A stretch of 64,000 nt of DNA from Bacteroidota bacterium (GCA_022561875.1 JADFQJ010000005.1:16461-80460), one strand, 5' to 3'; shown: positions 17,032-25,000, counted from the stretch's first letter. Numbers and translations are program-made. The notes: generated by a model not told the origin, from the letters alone.

Positions 17032-17994
17032 ATGAAAAATAAGAAGAAGCAAGTAAATTTTGCATTAATTGGTGTTGCCGGCTATATTGCTGCCAAACAT
17101 TTGGAAGCCATAAAAAGCACTGATAATCTGCTTCTTGCAGCGCTGGACAAATTTGACAGTGTTGGTATTATGGACGGTTTTTTCCCTTCTTCCGATTTTT
17201 TTGTGGAATTTGAGCGATTCGACCGCCATATAGATAAACTGCGGAGATTTGGAACAAAAATAGACTATGTCAGTATATGTTCTCCTAATTACCTGCACGA
17301 TTCACATATACGTTTTGCGTTGCGGCATCAGGCAGACGCTATCTGCGAAAAACCTGTTGTATTAAACCCATGGAATATTGAAGCGCTGCAGGACATTGAA
17401 AAGGAAACCGGCAAAATGGTGAACACGATCTTTCAACTACGCCTGCACCCTTCTATCATTAAACTAAAAAAAATAATCGACGAAAGTCCGAAGGATAAAA
17501 TCTTTGATCTTGATCTGACTTATATTACAAGTCGCGGAAACTGGTATTTTATTTCATGGAAAGGAGATATTCAGAAATCCGGCGGGGTTGCTACAAATAT
17601 TGGTGTTCATTTTTTTGATATGTTAACATGGATATTTGGCGATGTGAAAAAGAATGTGGTCCATATTTCACAATACAATAAAGCTGCCGGGTTTCTTGAA
17701 CTTGAAAAAGCAAGAGTAAGATGGTTCCTGAGTGTGGATAACAACGATCTTCCGGTTGAAATTAAGGAAAAAGACCAGGGTACCTTCCGGTCGATCAAGC
17801 TTGAAGGTGAAGAAATTGAATTCAGTGATGGTTTTACCGACCTTCATACTGTCAGTTATCAGAAAATTCTTCAGGGTAACGGTTTTAGTCTTGAAGATGC
17901 AAAAAAATCGATCGAAACAGTATATACCATACGAAACGCTAAATCCAAAAGATTAAAAGGTGAATATCATCCATTTTGTAAGAATATTAAATGA
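17032..17994 (+). CDS. wbpB: UDP-GlcNAcA C3-oxidase, WbpB/WlbA-like (Gfo/Idh/MocA)
   Basis: 320 residues, close in length and sequence to Pseudomonas WbpB as I know it. Landmarks are the Rossmann start FALIGVAGYIAAKHLEAI, DYVSICSPNYLHDSHI, the EKP motif in ICEKPVVLNP, LTYITSRGNWYFISWKGD, and FTDLHTVSYQ. WbpB oxidises C3 of UDP-GlcNAcA with a tightly bound NAD, coupled to the WbpE aminotransferase. It has its own promoter and a 296-base repeat-rich spacer upstream. Confidence 0.92.
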   Translation: MKNKKKQVNFALIGVAGYIAAKHLEAIKSTDNLLLAALDKFDSVGIMDGFFPSSDFFVEFERFDRHIDKLRRFGTKIDYVSICSPNYLHDSHIRFALRHQADAICEKPVVLNPWNIEALQDIEKETGKMVNTIFQLRLHPSIIKLKKIIDESPKDKIFDLDLTYITSRGNWYFISWKGDIQKSGGVATNIGVHFFDMLTWIFGDVKKNVVHISQYNKAAGFLELEKARVRWFLSVDNNDLPVEIKEKDQGTFRSIKLEGEEIEFSDGFTDLHTVSYQKILQGNGFSLEDAKKSIETVYTIRNAKSKRLKGEYHPFCKNIK

Positions 17995-18150
17995 AAAAAA
18001 GTTGAGTAAGGTGAGTAAGGTGAGTGAAGATGAGGAAATGAGTGAATGAGTAAATGATAAAATGAGTAAATGGGAAGAGGTGAAGAGGGACGAAGAGAGG
18101 GAGCGAGGGGGCGACTGAGAGATGAAGAGAAGAGTGTGTTCACGATTCTT
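17995..18150. repeat. purine-rich low-complexity spacer
   Basis: After wbpB the plus strand is almost wholly G/A with T, built from words such as GTGAGTAAG and ATGAGTGAATGAG and ending in GAAGAGAGGGAGCGAGGGG. It resembles the complement of the pyrimidine-rich spacer at 10625-10775. No gene is supported here. Confidence 0.5.
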
Positions 18151-18197
18151 CAATTTTAGTCATTTTAGTCATTTTAGTCATTTTAGTCATTTTGAAT
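18151..18197 (+). repeat. tandem ATTTTAGTC array (five near-identical 9-base units)
   Basis: The unit ATTTTAGTC is repeated head to tail about five times and ends in TCATTTTGAATTTT, 38 bases before the dehydrogenase ATG. The 9-base period resembles the ACTTTAGGC array before wbpB. Its position just upstream of a start codon in both cases may be chance or may affect transcription. Confidence 0.75.
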
Positions 18198-18234
18198 TTT
18201 AATCACTGAACAATTAATAAAGCATAAAACGAAC

Positions 18235-19497
18235 ATGAAAATATCGATTACCGGTTTGGGCTATGTCGGGCTTCCATTGGCTCTTGAATTTGCAAAACAT
18301 CTTCCTGTTATTGGATTTGATATCCGGGAAGAGAGGATAGAAATGATGAAAAATGGCAAAGATCCCAGCCATGAGTTGACCCCGGAAGAGTTCAAAGGAA
18401 AAAATATTAAGTTCACTTCCGATCCGGACGACTTAAAAGAAGCATCTTTCCATATCATTGCCGTACCAACACCCATTGATGACCATAACCTGCCTGACCT
18501 GAAGATACTTTTGGAAGCCACATCAATAGTTGGCAAACAGCTAAAAAGAGGTGATTATGTCGTTTTCGAATCAACTGTTTACCCGGGCTGCACCGAAGAA
18601 GAATGTATCCCTCTGCTTGAAAAGGAATGCGGACTTTCGTGCGGAAATGATTTTAAAGTTGGTTTTTCCCCGGAAAGAATAAATCCGGGAGACAGGGAAC
18701 ACACACTTACAAAAATTGTTAAAGTAGTATCGGGTTGTGATGATGAAGCACTTGAGATTATCAGTAAAACCTACGAAATGATCATTGAAGCAGGTATTTA
18801 CCGTGCCGGTTCAATAAAAATTGCCGAAGCTGCCAAGATCATTGAAAACACACAACGGGATATCAATATCGCTTTCATGAATGAGCTTTCAATCATTTTC
18901 AACCGTATGAATATCAACACATACGAAGTGCTTGAAGCAGCGGGCACAAAATGGAATTTCCTGAATTTCTTTCCGGGTCTTGTCGGCGGACACTGTATAG
19001 GAGTCGACCCATACTATCTTGCATACAAGGCAAAAGAGCTTGGATATCATGCACAGATAATTAACTCGGGCCGGTTCGTAAACGATTCAATGGGCGCCTA
19101 TATTGCCAAACAAACTGTAAAAAAAATTATAGCCCAAAAGAAAAATATTTCCGAATCCAAAGTTTTGATACTGGGAATAACATTTAAAGAGAATGTTAGT
19201 GATATAAGAAATTCCAAGGTTATTGATGTAATAAAGGAATTTATTTCATTCGGAGTAAAAGTGGACGTTATCGATCCTTACGCAAACAAAACAGAGGTCA
19301 GGAAAGAATTTGGGCTTGACCTTAAAGATAAGGTCTCGAAAGGGTATGACGCCATTGTATTAGCGGTAAATCATGAAGAATACAGAACATTGGATGAAGA
19401 ATATTTTAGTTCAATCGCTGCTGATAAAGCCATTTTTGTTGATATAAAAGGGACATTTAGAAATAAAATTAACAAACTGGAATACTGGAGTTTATAA
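18235..19497 (+). CDS. UDP-N-acetylhexosamine 6-dehydrogenase, TviB/WbpO type
   Basis: 420 residues of the UDP-glucose/GDP-mannose dehydrogenase family: N-terminal Rossmann GLGYVGLPLA, the VPTPID segment, FSPERINPGDREHTL, the catalytic-cysteine motif GGHCIGVDPYYLAYKA, and C-terminal GITFKENVSDIRNSKV. The GLVGGHCIGVDPYYL form points to the TviB/WbpO branch, which acts on UDP-GlcNAc or UDP-GalNAc with two NAD-dependent oxidations at C6, rather than to WbpA proper. In this cluster it would give UDP-GlcNAcA, the substrate of WbpB. The gene is three bases upstream of galE. Confidence 0.9.
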   Translation: MKISITGLGYVGLPLALEFAKHLPVIGFDIREERIEMMKNGKDPSHELTPEEFKGKNIKFTSDPDDLKEASFHIIAVPTPIDDHNLPDLKILLEATSIVGKQLKRGDYVVFESTVYPGCTEEECIPLLEKECGLSCGNDFKVGFSPERINPGDREHTLTKIVKVVSGCDDEALEIISKTYEMIIEAGIYRAGSIKIAEAAKIIENTQRDINIAFMNELSIIFNRMNINTYEVLEAAGTKWNFLNFFPGLVGGHCIGVDPYYLAYKAKELGYHAQIINSGRFVNDSMGAYIAKQTVKKIIAQKKNISESKVLILGITFKENVSDIRNSKVIDVIKEFISFGVKVDVIDPYANKTEVRKEFGLDLKDKVSKGYDAIVLAVNHEEYRTLDEEYFSSIAADKAIFVDIKGTFRNKINKLEYWSL

Positions 19498-19499
19498 AA

Positions 19500-20528
19500 A
19501 TGAAAAAACAAATTCTAGTAACAGGAGGTATCGGTTATATTGGTTCACATACTGTTGTTGAACTAATCGAATCAGGATTCGAAGTCATTATTGTTGATAA
19601 CCTGTCCAATTCAAGTATAGCTGCGTTAAACGGCATCGGGGAAATTACCGGTAAGAGTCCCCTGTTTGAAAAACTTGATGTTTGTAATAAATCACAGCTC
19701 AGATCCTTTTTTGAGAAACATGCCGGCATTGTAGCCATTATTCACTTTGCCGCCTTTAAATCAGTGGGTGAATCGGTATCAAATCCACTGAAATATTACT
19801 ATAACAATCTTGTGTCTACCATAAACCTTCTCCACTTCATGAAGGAGAAAGATATTCCGTATATGGTTTTTTCATCATCATGCACTGTTTACGGACAACC
19901 TGATGAACTGCCTGTTTCAGAAGAGGCTCCTGTAAAAAAGGCAATGTCTCCTTATGGTAACACCAAACAGGTAATGGAAGAGATCATCAGTGATACTCTT
20001 GCTTCAACCCCCTCGCTTAAAGCAATATCACTCAGGTATTTTAATCCGATCGGAGCTCATCCTTCAGCTCTGATCGGTGAATTGCCTATTGGTATACCTG
20101 ATAACCTGGTACCGTTTATTACACAAACAGCCATTGGGATACGTGATGAGCTAAAAGTTTTTGGAGATGATTATAACACTCCCGACGGTTCGGCAATAAG
20201 GGATTACCTGCACGTTGTTGACCTTGCAAAAGCTCATGTAGTTGCCTTGCAAAGATTGTTGAACAAGCAAAATAAGGAAAATTACGAAGTGTTTAACCTG
20301 GGAACAGGAGAAGGTGTATCTGTATTGGAAGCTATCAAATCGTTTGAACGTGCCACGGGTGAAAAACTGAATTATAAAATTGTTGACAAAAGGCCCGGAG
20401 ATATAGAGAAATTATGGGGAGATACAAGCCTTGCGAATAAAGAGTTGGGATGGAAAGCTGAAAAGAGTCTTGATGATGCTATGCTAACAGCATGGAAATG
20501 GGAAAATTATTTACAGAAACGGAAATAG
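19500..20528 (+). CDS. galE: UDP-glucose/UDP-N-acetylglucosamine 4-epimerase
   Basis: 342-residue extended SDR enzyme. The NAD loop reads GGIGYIGSH (Ile replaces the usual Ala), the catalytic YxxxK is in SPYGNTKQVME, the Ser precedes in FSSSCTVYGQPDELP, and the GalE-specific C-terminal RPGDIEKLWGDTS is present. It interconverts UDP-Glc/UDP-Gal, and possibly the N-acetyl forms, for polysaccharide synthesis. It starts two bases after the dehydrogenase stop, so the two are certainly on one message. rfbB follows after 31 bases. Confidence 0.93.
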   Translation: MKKQILVTGGIGYIGSHTVVELIESGFEVIIVDNLSNSSIAALNGIGEITGKSPLFEKLDVCNKSQLRSFFEKHAGIVAIIHFAAFKSVGESVSNPLKYYYNNLVSTINLLHFMKEKDIPYMVFSSSCTVYGQPDELPVSEEAPVKKAMSPYGNTKQVMEEIISDTLASTPSLKAISLRYFNPIGAHPSALIGELPIGIPDNLVPFITQTAIGIRDELKVFGDDYNTPDGSAIRDYLHVVDLAKAHVVALQRLLNKQNKENYEVFNLGTGEGVSVLEAIKSFERATGEKLNYKIVDKRPGDIEKLWGDTSLANKELGWKAEKSLDDAMLTAWKWENYLQKRK

Positions 20529-20559
20529 AACCTTTTTTTATTGATAAAACCGTTTACAA

Positions 20560-21615
20560 ATGAAGAAAGTACTACTTATTACAGGAGGAGCAGGATTCAT
20601 AGGTTCACATGTAGTTCGCAGATTTGTCAACCAATATCCCGATTACCAGATTATTAATCTTGACAAGCTTACCTATGCAGGAAATCTGGAAAATCTGAAA
20701 GACGTTGACAAAAAAGATAATTACACTTTCGAAAAAGGGGATATAATCGACCGGGATTTTATTTTTGATCTGTTCAAAAAATATAATTTCACAGATGTTA
20801 TTCATTTGGCTGCGGAATCGCACGTTGACCGGTCAATTTCAAACCCGACAGAATTTATTTACACTAATATTGTTGGTACGGTTAACCTGCTGAACGCGGC
20901 AAGGGAGCTCTGGGGTAAAAATCAGGAAAATAAACTGTTCTATCATATCTCGACTGATGAGGTTTACGGATCATTAGGTAAAGAAGGATATTTTGTTGAA
21001 TCAACTCCTTATAATCCCCGTAGCCCTTATTCTTCCTCGAAAGCAAGTTCTGATCACCTGGTAAGGGCTTATTATCATACATTTAACCTTCCAATAGTCA
21101 TTTCCAATTGTTCAAATAATTATGGCCCCAATCAGTTTCCGGAAAAACTGATCCCTCTTGCTATCAACAACATCAAAAACAATAAAAAGATCCCTGTTTA
21201 CGGTAAGGGGGAGAATGTGCGTGACTGGCTTTATGTTGAAGATCATGCCGGCGCTATTGATCTGATGTTCCATAAAGGTAAAACCGGAGAAACATACAAT
21301 ATTGGAGGTAATAACGAATGGAGGAATATCGACCTCATTCATCATCTTTGCAAGGTAATGGATCGCAAGCTCGGCAGGGACCCCGGAACATCAGCAAAAC
21401 TGATCACATTTGTAAAAGACCGTGCAGGGCATGATCTGCGTTATGCTATTGACTCGGGAAAGATACGGAAAGAACTGGGATGGAAACCTTCGGTCAATTT
21501 TGAGAAAGGATTGGAAAAAACCGTTGAATGGTATCTGGAAAACACAGAATGGCTTAACCGTATTATATCCGGAAAATACGAAGAATACTATTCTCAGCAG
21601 TATGTGAAAAGATAA
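20560..21615 (+). CDS. rfbB: dTDP-glucose 4,6-dehydratase
   Basis: 351 residues, the second enzyme of dTDP-rhamnose and related deoxysugar synthesis. Motifs are GGAGFIGSHVVRRFV, AAESHVDRSI, the catalytic STDEVYGSLG (Asp-Glu pair), YSSSKASSDHLV (YxxxK) and VRDWLYVEDHAGAI. No rfbA, rfbC or rfbD is in the window, so the product is either used elsewhere or completed by genes outside. The gene is last in the plus-strand sugar block and converges on the DUF4954 gene across a 63-base spacer of CGTAAC tandem words. Confidence 0.95.
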   Translation: MKKVLLITGGAGFIGSHVVRRFVNQYPDYQIINLDKLTYAGNLENLKDVDKKDNYTFEKGDIIDRDFIFDLFKKYNFTDVIHLAAESHVDRSISNPTEFIYTNIVGTVNLLNAARELWGKNQENKLFYHISTDEVYGSLGKEGYFVESTPYNPRSPYSSSKASSDHLVRAYYHTFNLPIVISNCSNNYGPNQFPEKLIPLAINNIKNNKKIPVYGKGENVRDWLYVEDHAGAIDLMFHKGKTGETYNIGGNNEWRNIDLIHHLCKVMDRKLGRDPGTSAKLITFVKDRAGHDLRYAIDSGKIRKELGWKPSVNFEKGLEKTVEWYLENTEWLNRIISGKYEEYYSQQYVKR

Positions 21616-21619
21616 AAGT

Positions 21620-21676
21620 AAAACCCCACGAACTCGTACTCGTAACCCGTAACTCGTAACTCGTAACCCGTAACCC
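21620..21676. repeat. CGTAACTCGTAACCC tandem words
   Basis: The convergent spacer between rfbB and the DUF4954 gene consists of ACTCGTACTCGTAACCCGT followed by repeats of AACTCGT and AACCCGT units. It has simple repeat structure and no terminator-like stem. Confidence 0.6.
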
Positions 21677-21678
21677 AT

Positions 21679-23670
21679 CTACTCCTTAACCATTTTCATT
21701 CTTTCAATTAATTCATTTCCCAGAAATTTTTTTTTCTCAATATGATCTTTAATAGCTGATACCTGTTGGTTTTTTTCGAAATCCCCTCTCACCTGTGCAA
21801 AATCAAGAAGCTTGATTTTCAGATCGCCATCAGCACCAAATCCAGTATGTTTTGCAAGTGTAAATTCTTTTTTGGCATCTTCATAAAGCATCTTGTCAAG
21901 ATCTATAACACTCTTCTTCCATTTGCGGGTTAACCGGATAATGTCCTCCGCTGCAAAATCAGCCAGGTTCTTCCCTGTCTCTTTTTGTATCATATCGATA
22001 GCCCAGGTCCACTCGTAAGTATAATAATTATTATGCAGGGATTCAAATGTTTTGCGAATATCTTCCAGAGTATTAATCTTTCCCTTTTCAATATGATTCA
22101 TGAGTTTTTCAATCTCATCGAGAGGGGCAATAAGTCCTGCCAGGTCAACCCATTTCCCTTTTCCGATTGCGGTATCGGGCATCAGCCTTTCCCTTATCTC
22201 CCGGTTAGTTCTGAATTTAGCTATTTCCAGTCTTTTAATCAATGAGTTTCCCAGGAATTTATCAATTCCCATTCCGTATAATTTTATTCCCCTTTCAAGA
22301 GAAGCTCTGGAAATCTTTGTATTTTCATAAGTATAGAAATCGGATTTTTCACCAGAATACTCCCTGAGTTTTATCAGCAGGTCGCGTCCTGCCATCATTT
22401 TTTTTATGGTATATGGGCTGAGTAAATTAAAATTTATAAAGTCGAGTTTCCGGATATCCTTGCGGCGGTCTCTCCTGGGCCATTTTTGTGCATCCCTGAT
22501 TGTTCCTACACTACGCAAATTTACACCCGGAGCAAGTATACTTTCATCTTTACTTTCCACAATATAGGAGAATGGCATGTCGGACGTATCAGAGTTTTTA
22601 TAATGCCTTCCCACCACCAGGGTAAACGGACCAACCTTTGCAGGCCATAAAAGATAGGAATTGCTGGTTGTTTTTGCTCCTCGCTCAACAATGCCCTGAT
22701 GTATTGGTCCGAGTTTATACATGTGGTTACTTTGGTTTGAACCACTGCCGGCATTCATAAAAGAAAACATTCCGGCAATAAGCAAGGTTGACTTATGGTG
22801 TGTTACGGTGTATGGTCCTGCAAAAAGCGAACAAGCTTCTCCATGGTAACCGGCACAATTTGCAAAGAACAAAGAGTTTTCGGCTGAATAGTGCTTTCTA
22901 AGCACACATGCCTGCCCGATAAAGCATTTATCAATAACCGTTGAATCCGAGACAGTTGCACCCGATGACACTATGAAATCTTCCATAATTACACCGGGAC
23001 CGATATAAACCGGATCAAGAGAATTGGAATTGATGCTTCCATTGGATAGCAGCTCTGCCCCTTCAATAGAAGCGTTATCCCCGACACATACATTCTTAAT
23101 GATCCTTGAATTTGTAATTCTCACATGATTCCCTATCTTTCCTTTCACGGAAGTTAACGTCCGTGTGTAATTTCCGATCATATGAAACAATTTTTCGATC
23201 ACATCAGGACGATGGCGGTAGAGTACCAGGATATAAGCCAGATGAGCTGATAGTTCATTAAAAATCGGGAGTTTTCTTCCCCCGGTCTCATCCAGAACAT
23301 TTACCAAAACACCATTACCAAACGAACTTTCTCCATCCACTTCAATAATGTCCACATTTTCGATATATGATTCTTCTCCAACCTCATAATTTGCCATGTA
23401 GCTTCTAACCTGCGCAACATAGGCATTATCGTTTATCAGGCAATTATGCAAAACAGCATTATAAATACCCGACTGTTTTTTCATTCCGTTAGGCAGTTGA
23501 AACTCTTTTTTGAAACAACCCATGCGGATCTCTCCCGAAAAAGTTACATTTTTTACATTAACAGGGTTGAAATCATTGGTTACTTTCACCTGTGACCACT
23601 CATTTGCATGACAGTTCTGCCGGTTAAGCTGTTTGATCTCCTCTTTTGTAAGTTTCCGGTAAGAATTCAT
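21679..23670 (-). CDS. DUF4954 protein with left-handed beta-helix domain
   Basis: 663 residues. The N-terminal half holds imperfect hexapeptide-type turns (VTFSGEIRMGCF, IGNHVRITNSRIIKNVCVG, YIGPGVIMEDFIVSSGATV, CFIGQACVLRKHY), as in LbH nucleotidyl- or acyl-transferases. The GMFSFMNAGSGSNQSNHMYKL block and RSVGTIRDAQKWPRRDRRKD are DUF4954 hallmarks. The C-terminal ~250 residues are mainly helical. The family is restricted largely to Bacteroidota and has no assigned reaction. It faces rfbB, so its placement beside sugar-nucleotide genes suggests, without proving, a role in polysaccharide or cell-wall precursor metabolism. Confidence 0.85.
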   Translation of the reverse strand: MNSYRKLTKEEIKQLNRQNCHANEWSQVKVTNDFNPVNVKNVTFSGEIRMGCFKKEFQLPNGMKKQSGIYNAVLHNCLINDNAYVAQVRSYMANYEVGEESYIENVDIIEVDGESSFGNGVLVNVLDETGGRKLPIFNELSAHLAYILVLYRHRPDVIEKLFHMIGNYTRTLTSVKGKIGNHVRITNSRIIKNVCVGDNASIEGAELLSNGSINSNSLDPVYIGPGVIMEDFIVSSGATVSDSTVIDKCFIGQACVLRKHYSAENSLFFANCAGYHGEACSLFAGPYTVTHHKSTLLIAGMFSFMNAGSGSNQSNHMYKLGPIHQGIVERGAKTTSNSYLLWPAKVGPFTLVVGRHYKNSDTSDMPFSYIVESKDESILAPGVNLRSVGTIRDAQKWPRRDRRKDIRKLDFINFNLLSPYTIKKMMAGRDLLIKLREYSGEKSDFYTYENTKISRASLERGIKLYGMGIDKFLGNSLIKRLEIAKFRTNREIRERLMPDTAIGKGKWVDLAGLIAPLDEIEKLMNHIEKGKINTLEDIRKTFESLHNNYYTYEWTWAIDMIQKETGKNLADFAAEDIIRLTRKWKKSVIDLDKMLYEDAKKEFTLAKHTGFGADGDLKIKLLDFAQVRGDFEKNQQVSAIKDHIEKKKFLGNELIERMKMVKE

Positions 23671-23704
23671 ATTAATAAAATATTTACAATGGCTAATCTC
23701 ATTA

Positions 23705-23772
23705 TATTAAAGTCGGCAGTCTTCAGTCTTCAGTCGGCAAACTAAAGACCAGGCTATATATACTTTTCATGA
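23705..23772 (-). repeat. TGCCGACT dispersed repeat, inverted copy
   Basis: The plus strand reads AAAGTCGGCAGTCTTCAGTC, then TTCAGTCGGCAAACTAAAGACC and AGGCTATATATACTTTTC. This is the reverse complement, with few changes, of the copy at 16805-16866. The repeat abuts and slightly overlaps the end of the helix-bundle-like fragment at 23754. Confidence 0.65.
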
Positions 23773-23873
23773 TTTTGAATTATATGATTAAGTAATCGTC
23801 CGATTTCTTCAGATCGTTTATTAAAATCATCAAAAAAAATATGTGAAGTTAAGTTTTTAAATCTAGTTGCCAT
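23754..23873 (-). pseudogene. C-terminal fragment resembling a four-helix-bundle (S23/IVP-type) protein
   Basis: On the minus strand an open frame ending at TAG (23754-23756) encodes 39 residues from the ATG at 23873, including FFDDFNKRSEEIGRLLNHII. The final helix resembles the end of four-helix-bundle proteins of the 23S rRNA intervening-sequence group. The frame stays open upstream for another ~16 codons (WYTGKPSSNNK) before a stop, so most of the gene is missing. A second copy of its upstream part, cut after ...TSHIF, occurs at 25001-25073. The identification rests on memory of the family and is tentative. Confidence 0.4.
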
Positions 23874-24060
23874 TTTATTATTGCTACTTGGTTTTCCAGT
23901 GTACCATTTAATTTATTGGTCTTCAATCTCCAGTCTTCAGCCCCCAATAAAAGTATAGCTATTTGATGCTAACCAATTGCCGACTGCCGACTGCCGACTA
24001 TTTTATTCTACTGTTACAGATTTTGCCAGGTTTCTTGGCTGATCAACATTACAACCTCTC
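23836..24060. repeat. direct repeat copy A (includes glmS 3' end)
   Basis: This segment begins AAAATATGTGAAGTTAAG and ends ACAACCTCTC. It is nearly identical to 25001-25303 apart from scattered substitutions and a longer tandem array in copy B. It contains part of the helix-bundle fragment, the TCTTCAATCTCCAGTCTTCAG stretch, a TGCCGACT array and the last 18 codons plus stop of glmS. The pair flanks about 0.94 kb holding the RAYT element. Confidence 0.85.
24003..24060 (-). pseudogene. glmS 3'-terminal fragment (duplicate)
   Basis: Read on the minus strand, this encodes [17 protein letters not shown] and a TAA stop. That is the exact C-terminus of the intact GlmS at 25246-27084, which ends in TGA; the Glu codon is GAA here and GAG there. 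The match stops abruptly at 24060, where the sequence changes to CCGTTTTCCG. It has no start and cannot be expressed; it is a duplication remnant. Confidence 0.9.
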
Positions 24061-24118
24061 CCGTTTTCCGAAAAAGACACCCAAAAAGAAAAATCAATCC
24101 ATTATGTGAGATTTTTTA

Positions 24119-24199
24119 GCACCAAAGGTGCGTAAATCAACAGCCCCGAGCGCAGCTCGGGGTCTATGATACGTCTCACCCAATAAGCCCCAACGGGGC
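24119..24199. repeat. REP-like palindromes left of RAYT transposase
   Basis: Three stems in order: GCACCAAAGGTGC (24119-24131), CCCCGAGC-GCA-GCTCGGGG (24144-24162) and GCCCC-AAC-GGGGC (24187-24199). Similar stems occur in the same order on the right side of the transposase. Such GC-rich palindromes in an AT-rich spacer are the typical substrates of REP-associated tyrosine transposases. Confidence 0.75.
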
Positions 24200-24206
24200 G
24201 TAATCA

Positions 24207-24659
24207 CTAGTCCCAAACATATCGCTCATCATAATTGATATTATATTCCTTTAGAAAAGCAAGATATTCATCTTTAAATGATCTCTTCTGATGATGTTTA
24301 TCTTGTGACGAAATATAATCTTTTACCACATCAATTTGTGCCGGGTGAATTGAAAATCCTCCATACCCGCTCTGCCAATAAAACTTTTGATATTGTTGCC
24401 CCTTTGTTTTAATCCATTTTGATGAATGAGTCTTTAATTCTTCGATCAGTTTCATTAATGCAATCTTTCGCGATAACAAACAAAGAATATGAACATGATC
24501 TTGATGTCCTCCTACAATTATAGGATTACATTCGAGATTTTTACATATTCCTCCAAGATAACTAAACAACTCTTCCTGTATATGCTTATCAATGAATGGG
24601 TATCTGTTTTTTGTACTAAAAGTAATGTGCATGTAATTCTTTACTAATGATTGTGGCAT
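24207..24659 (-). mobile_element. REP-associated Y1 (IS200/IS605-like) transposase
   Basis: 150 residues, full length for the family. The HUH motif is HVHILCLL, following GGHQD; the candidate catalytic Tyr is in VVKDYISSQDKHHQ; the N-terminal MHITFSTKNRYPFI is typical of Y1/TnpA_REP proteins. These single-strand DNA enzymes cut and rejoin at hairpins. The gene is intact, and the palindromes on both sides suggest a RAYT-REP unit (about 24119-24758) rather than a classic IS200. No TnpB accompanies it. Confidence 0.88.
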
Positions 24660-24678
24660 GTTTCAAATTATTGATTAC

Positions 24679-24758
24679 GCACCTTTGGCGCTTATTTAAT
24701 ATCGCATTACAACCCCCGGACTGCGCCCGGGGCTGTTGATTATCGCCCACTTCGGGGC
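24679..24758. repeat. REP-like palindromes right of RAYT transposase
   Basis: Stems GCACC-TTT-GGCGC (imperfect, 24679-24691), CCCCGG-ACTGCGC-CCGGGG (24714-24732) and GCCC-ACTTC-GGGGC (24745-24758). The segment GGGGCTGTTGATTA (24729-24742) is the reverse complement of AATCAACAGCCCC on the left side, so the middle palindromes are mirrored about the gene. Confidence 0.7.
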
Positions 24759-25000
24759 TTAATTTGTAAATAAATATATCATTATAATAGCGGGACACCT
24801 AAAATCACAAACACAAAAACCATAAAACACTATTAGACTACTTATTAAGATGTTTCAATATGTTATTTTTCAAGGATTACGGAAAACAGGAAACATGTCC
24901 AAATATAAAACAGGACACCCAAAAAACCAACACAACAGACATTAAAACTCTGTTATTTACATGATTAACTTTTTAGTACAAAAAAAGTTCGGAAAACAGG
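24759..25000. repeat. two diverged ~115-base units inside the insertion
   Basis: The stretch holds two related units, each opening with a GGGACACCT- or GGACACCC-like word followed by A-rich sequence (about 24791 and 24914), and each closing with CGGAAAACAGGAAA (about 24881 and 24991). The left end of the insertion starts CCGTTTTCCG and has GACACCCAAAAAG (24076), so the same words occur inverted and direct at the other boundary. No ORF is supported. It may be a decayed small element; I cannot name it. Confidence 0.45.

Noticed and set aside
24616-24798. 60-residue ORF upstream of the RAYT transposase
   Set aside because: Translates the right-hand palindromes; no coding character.
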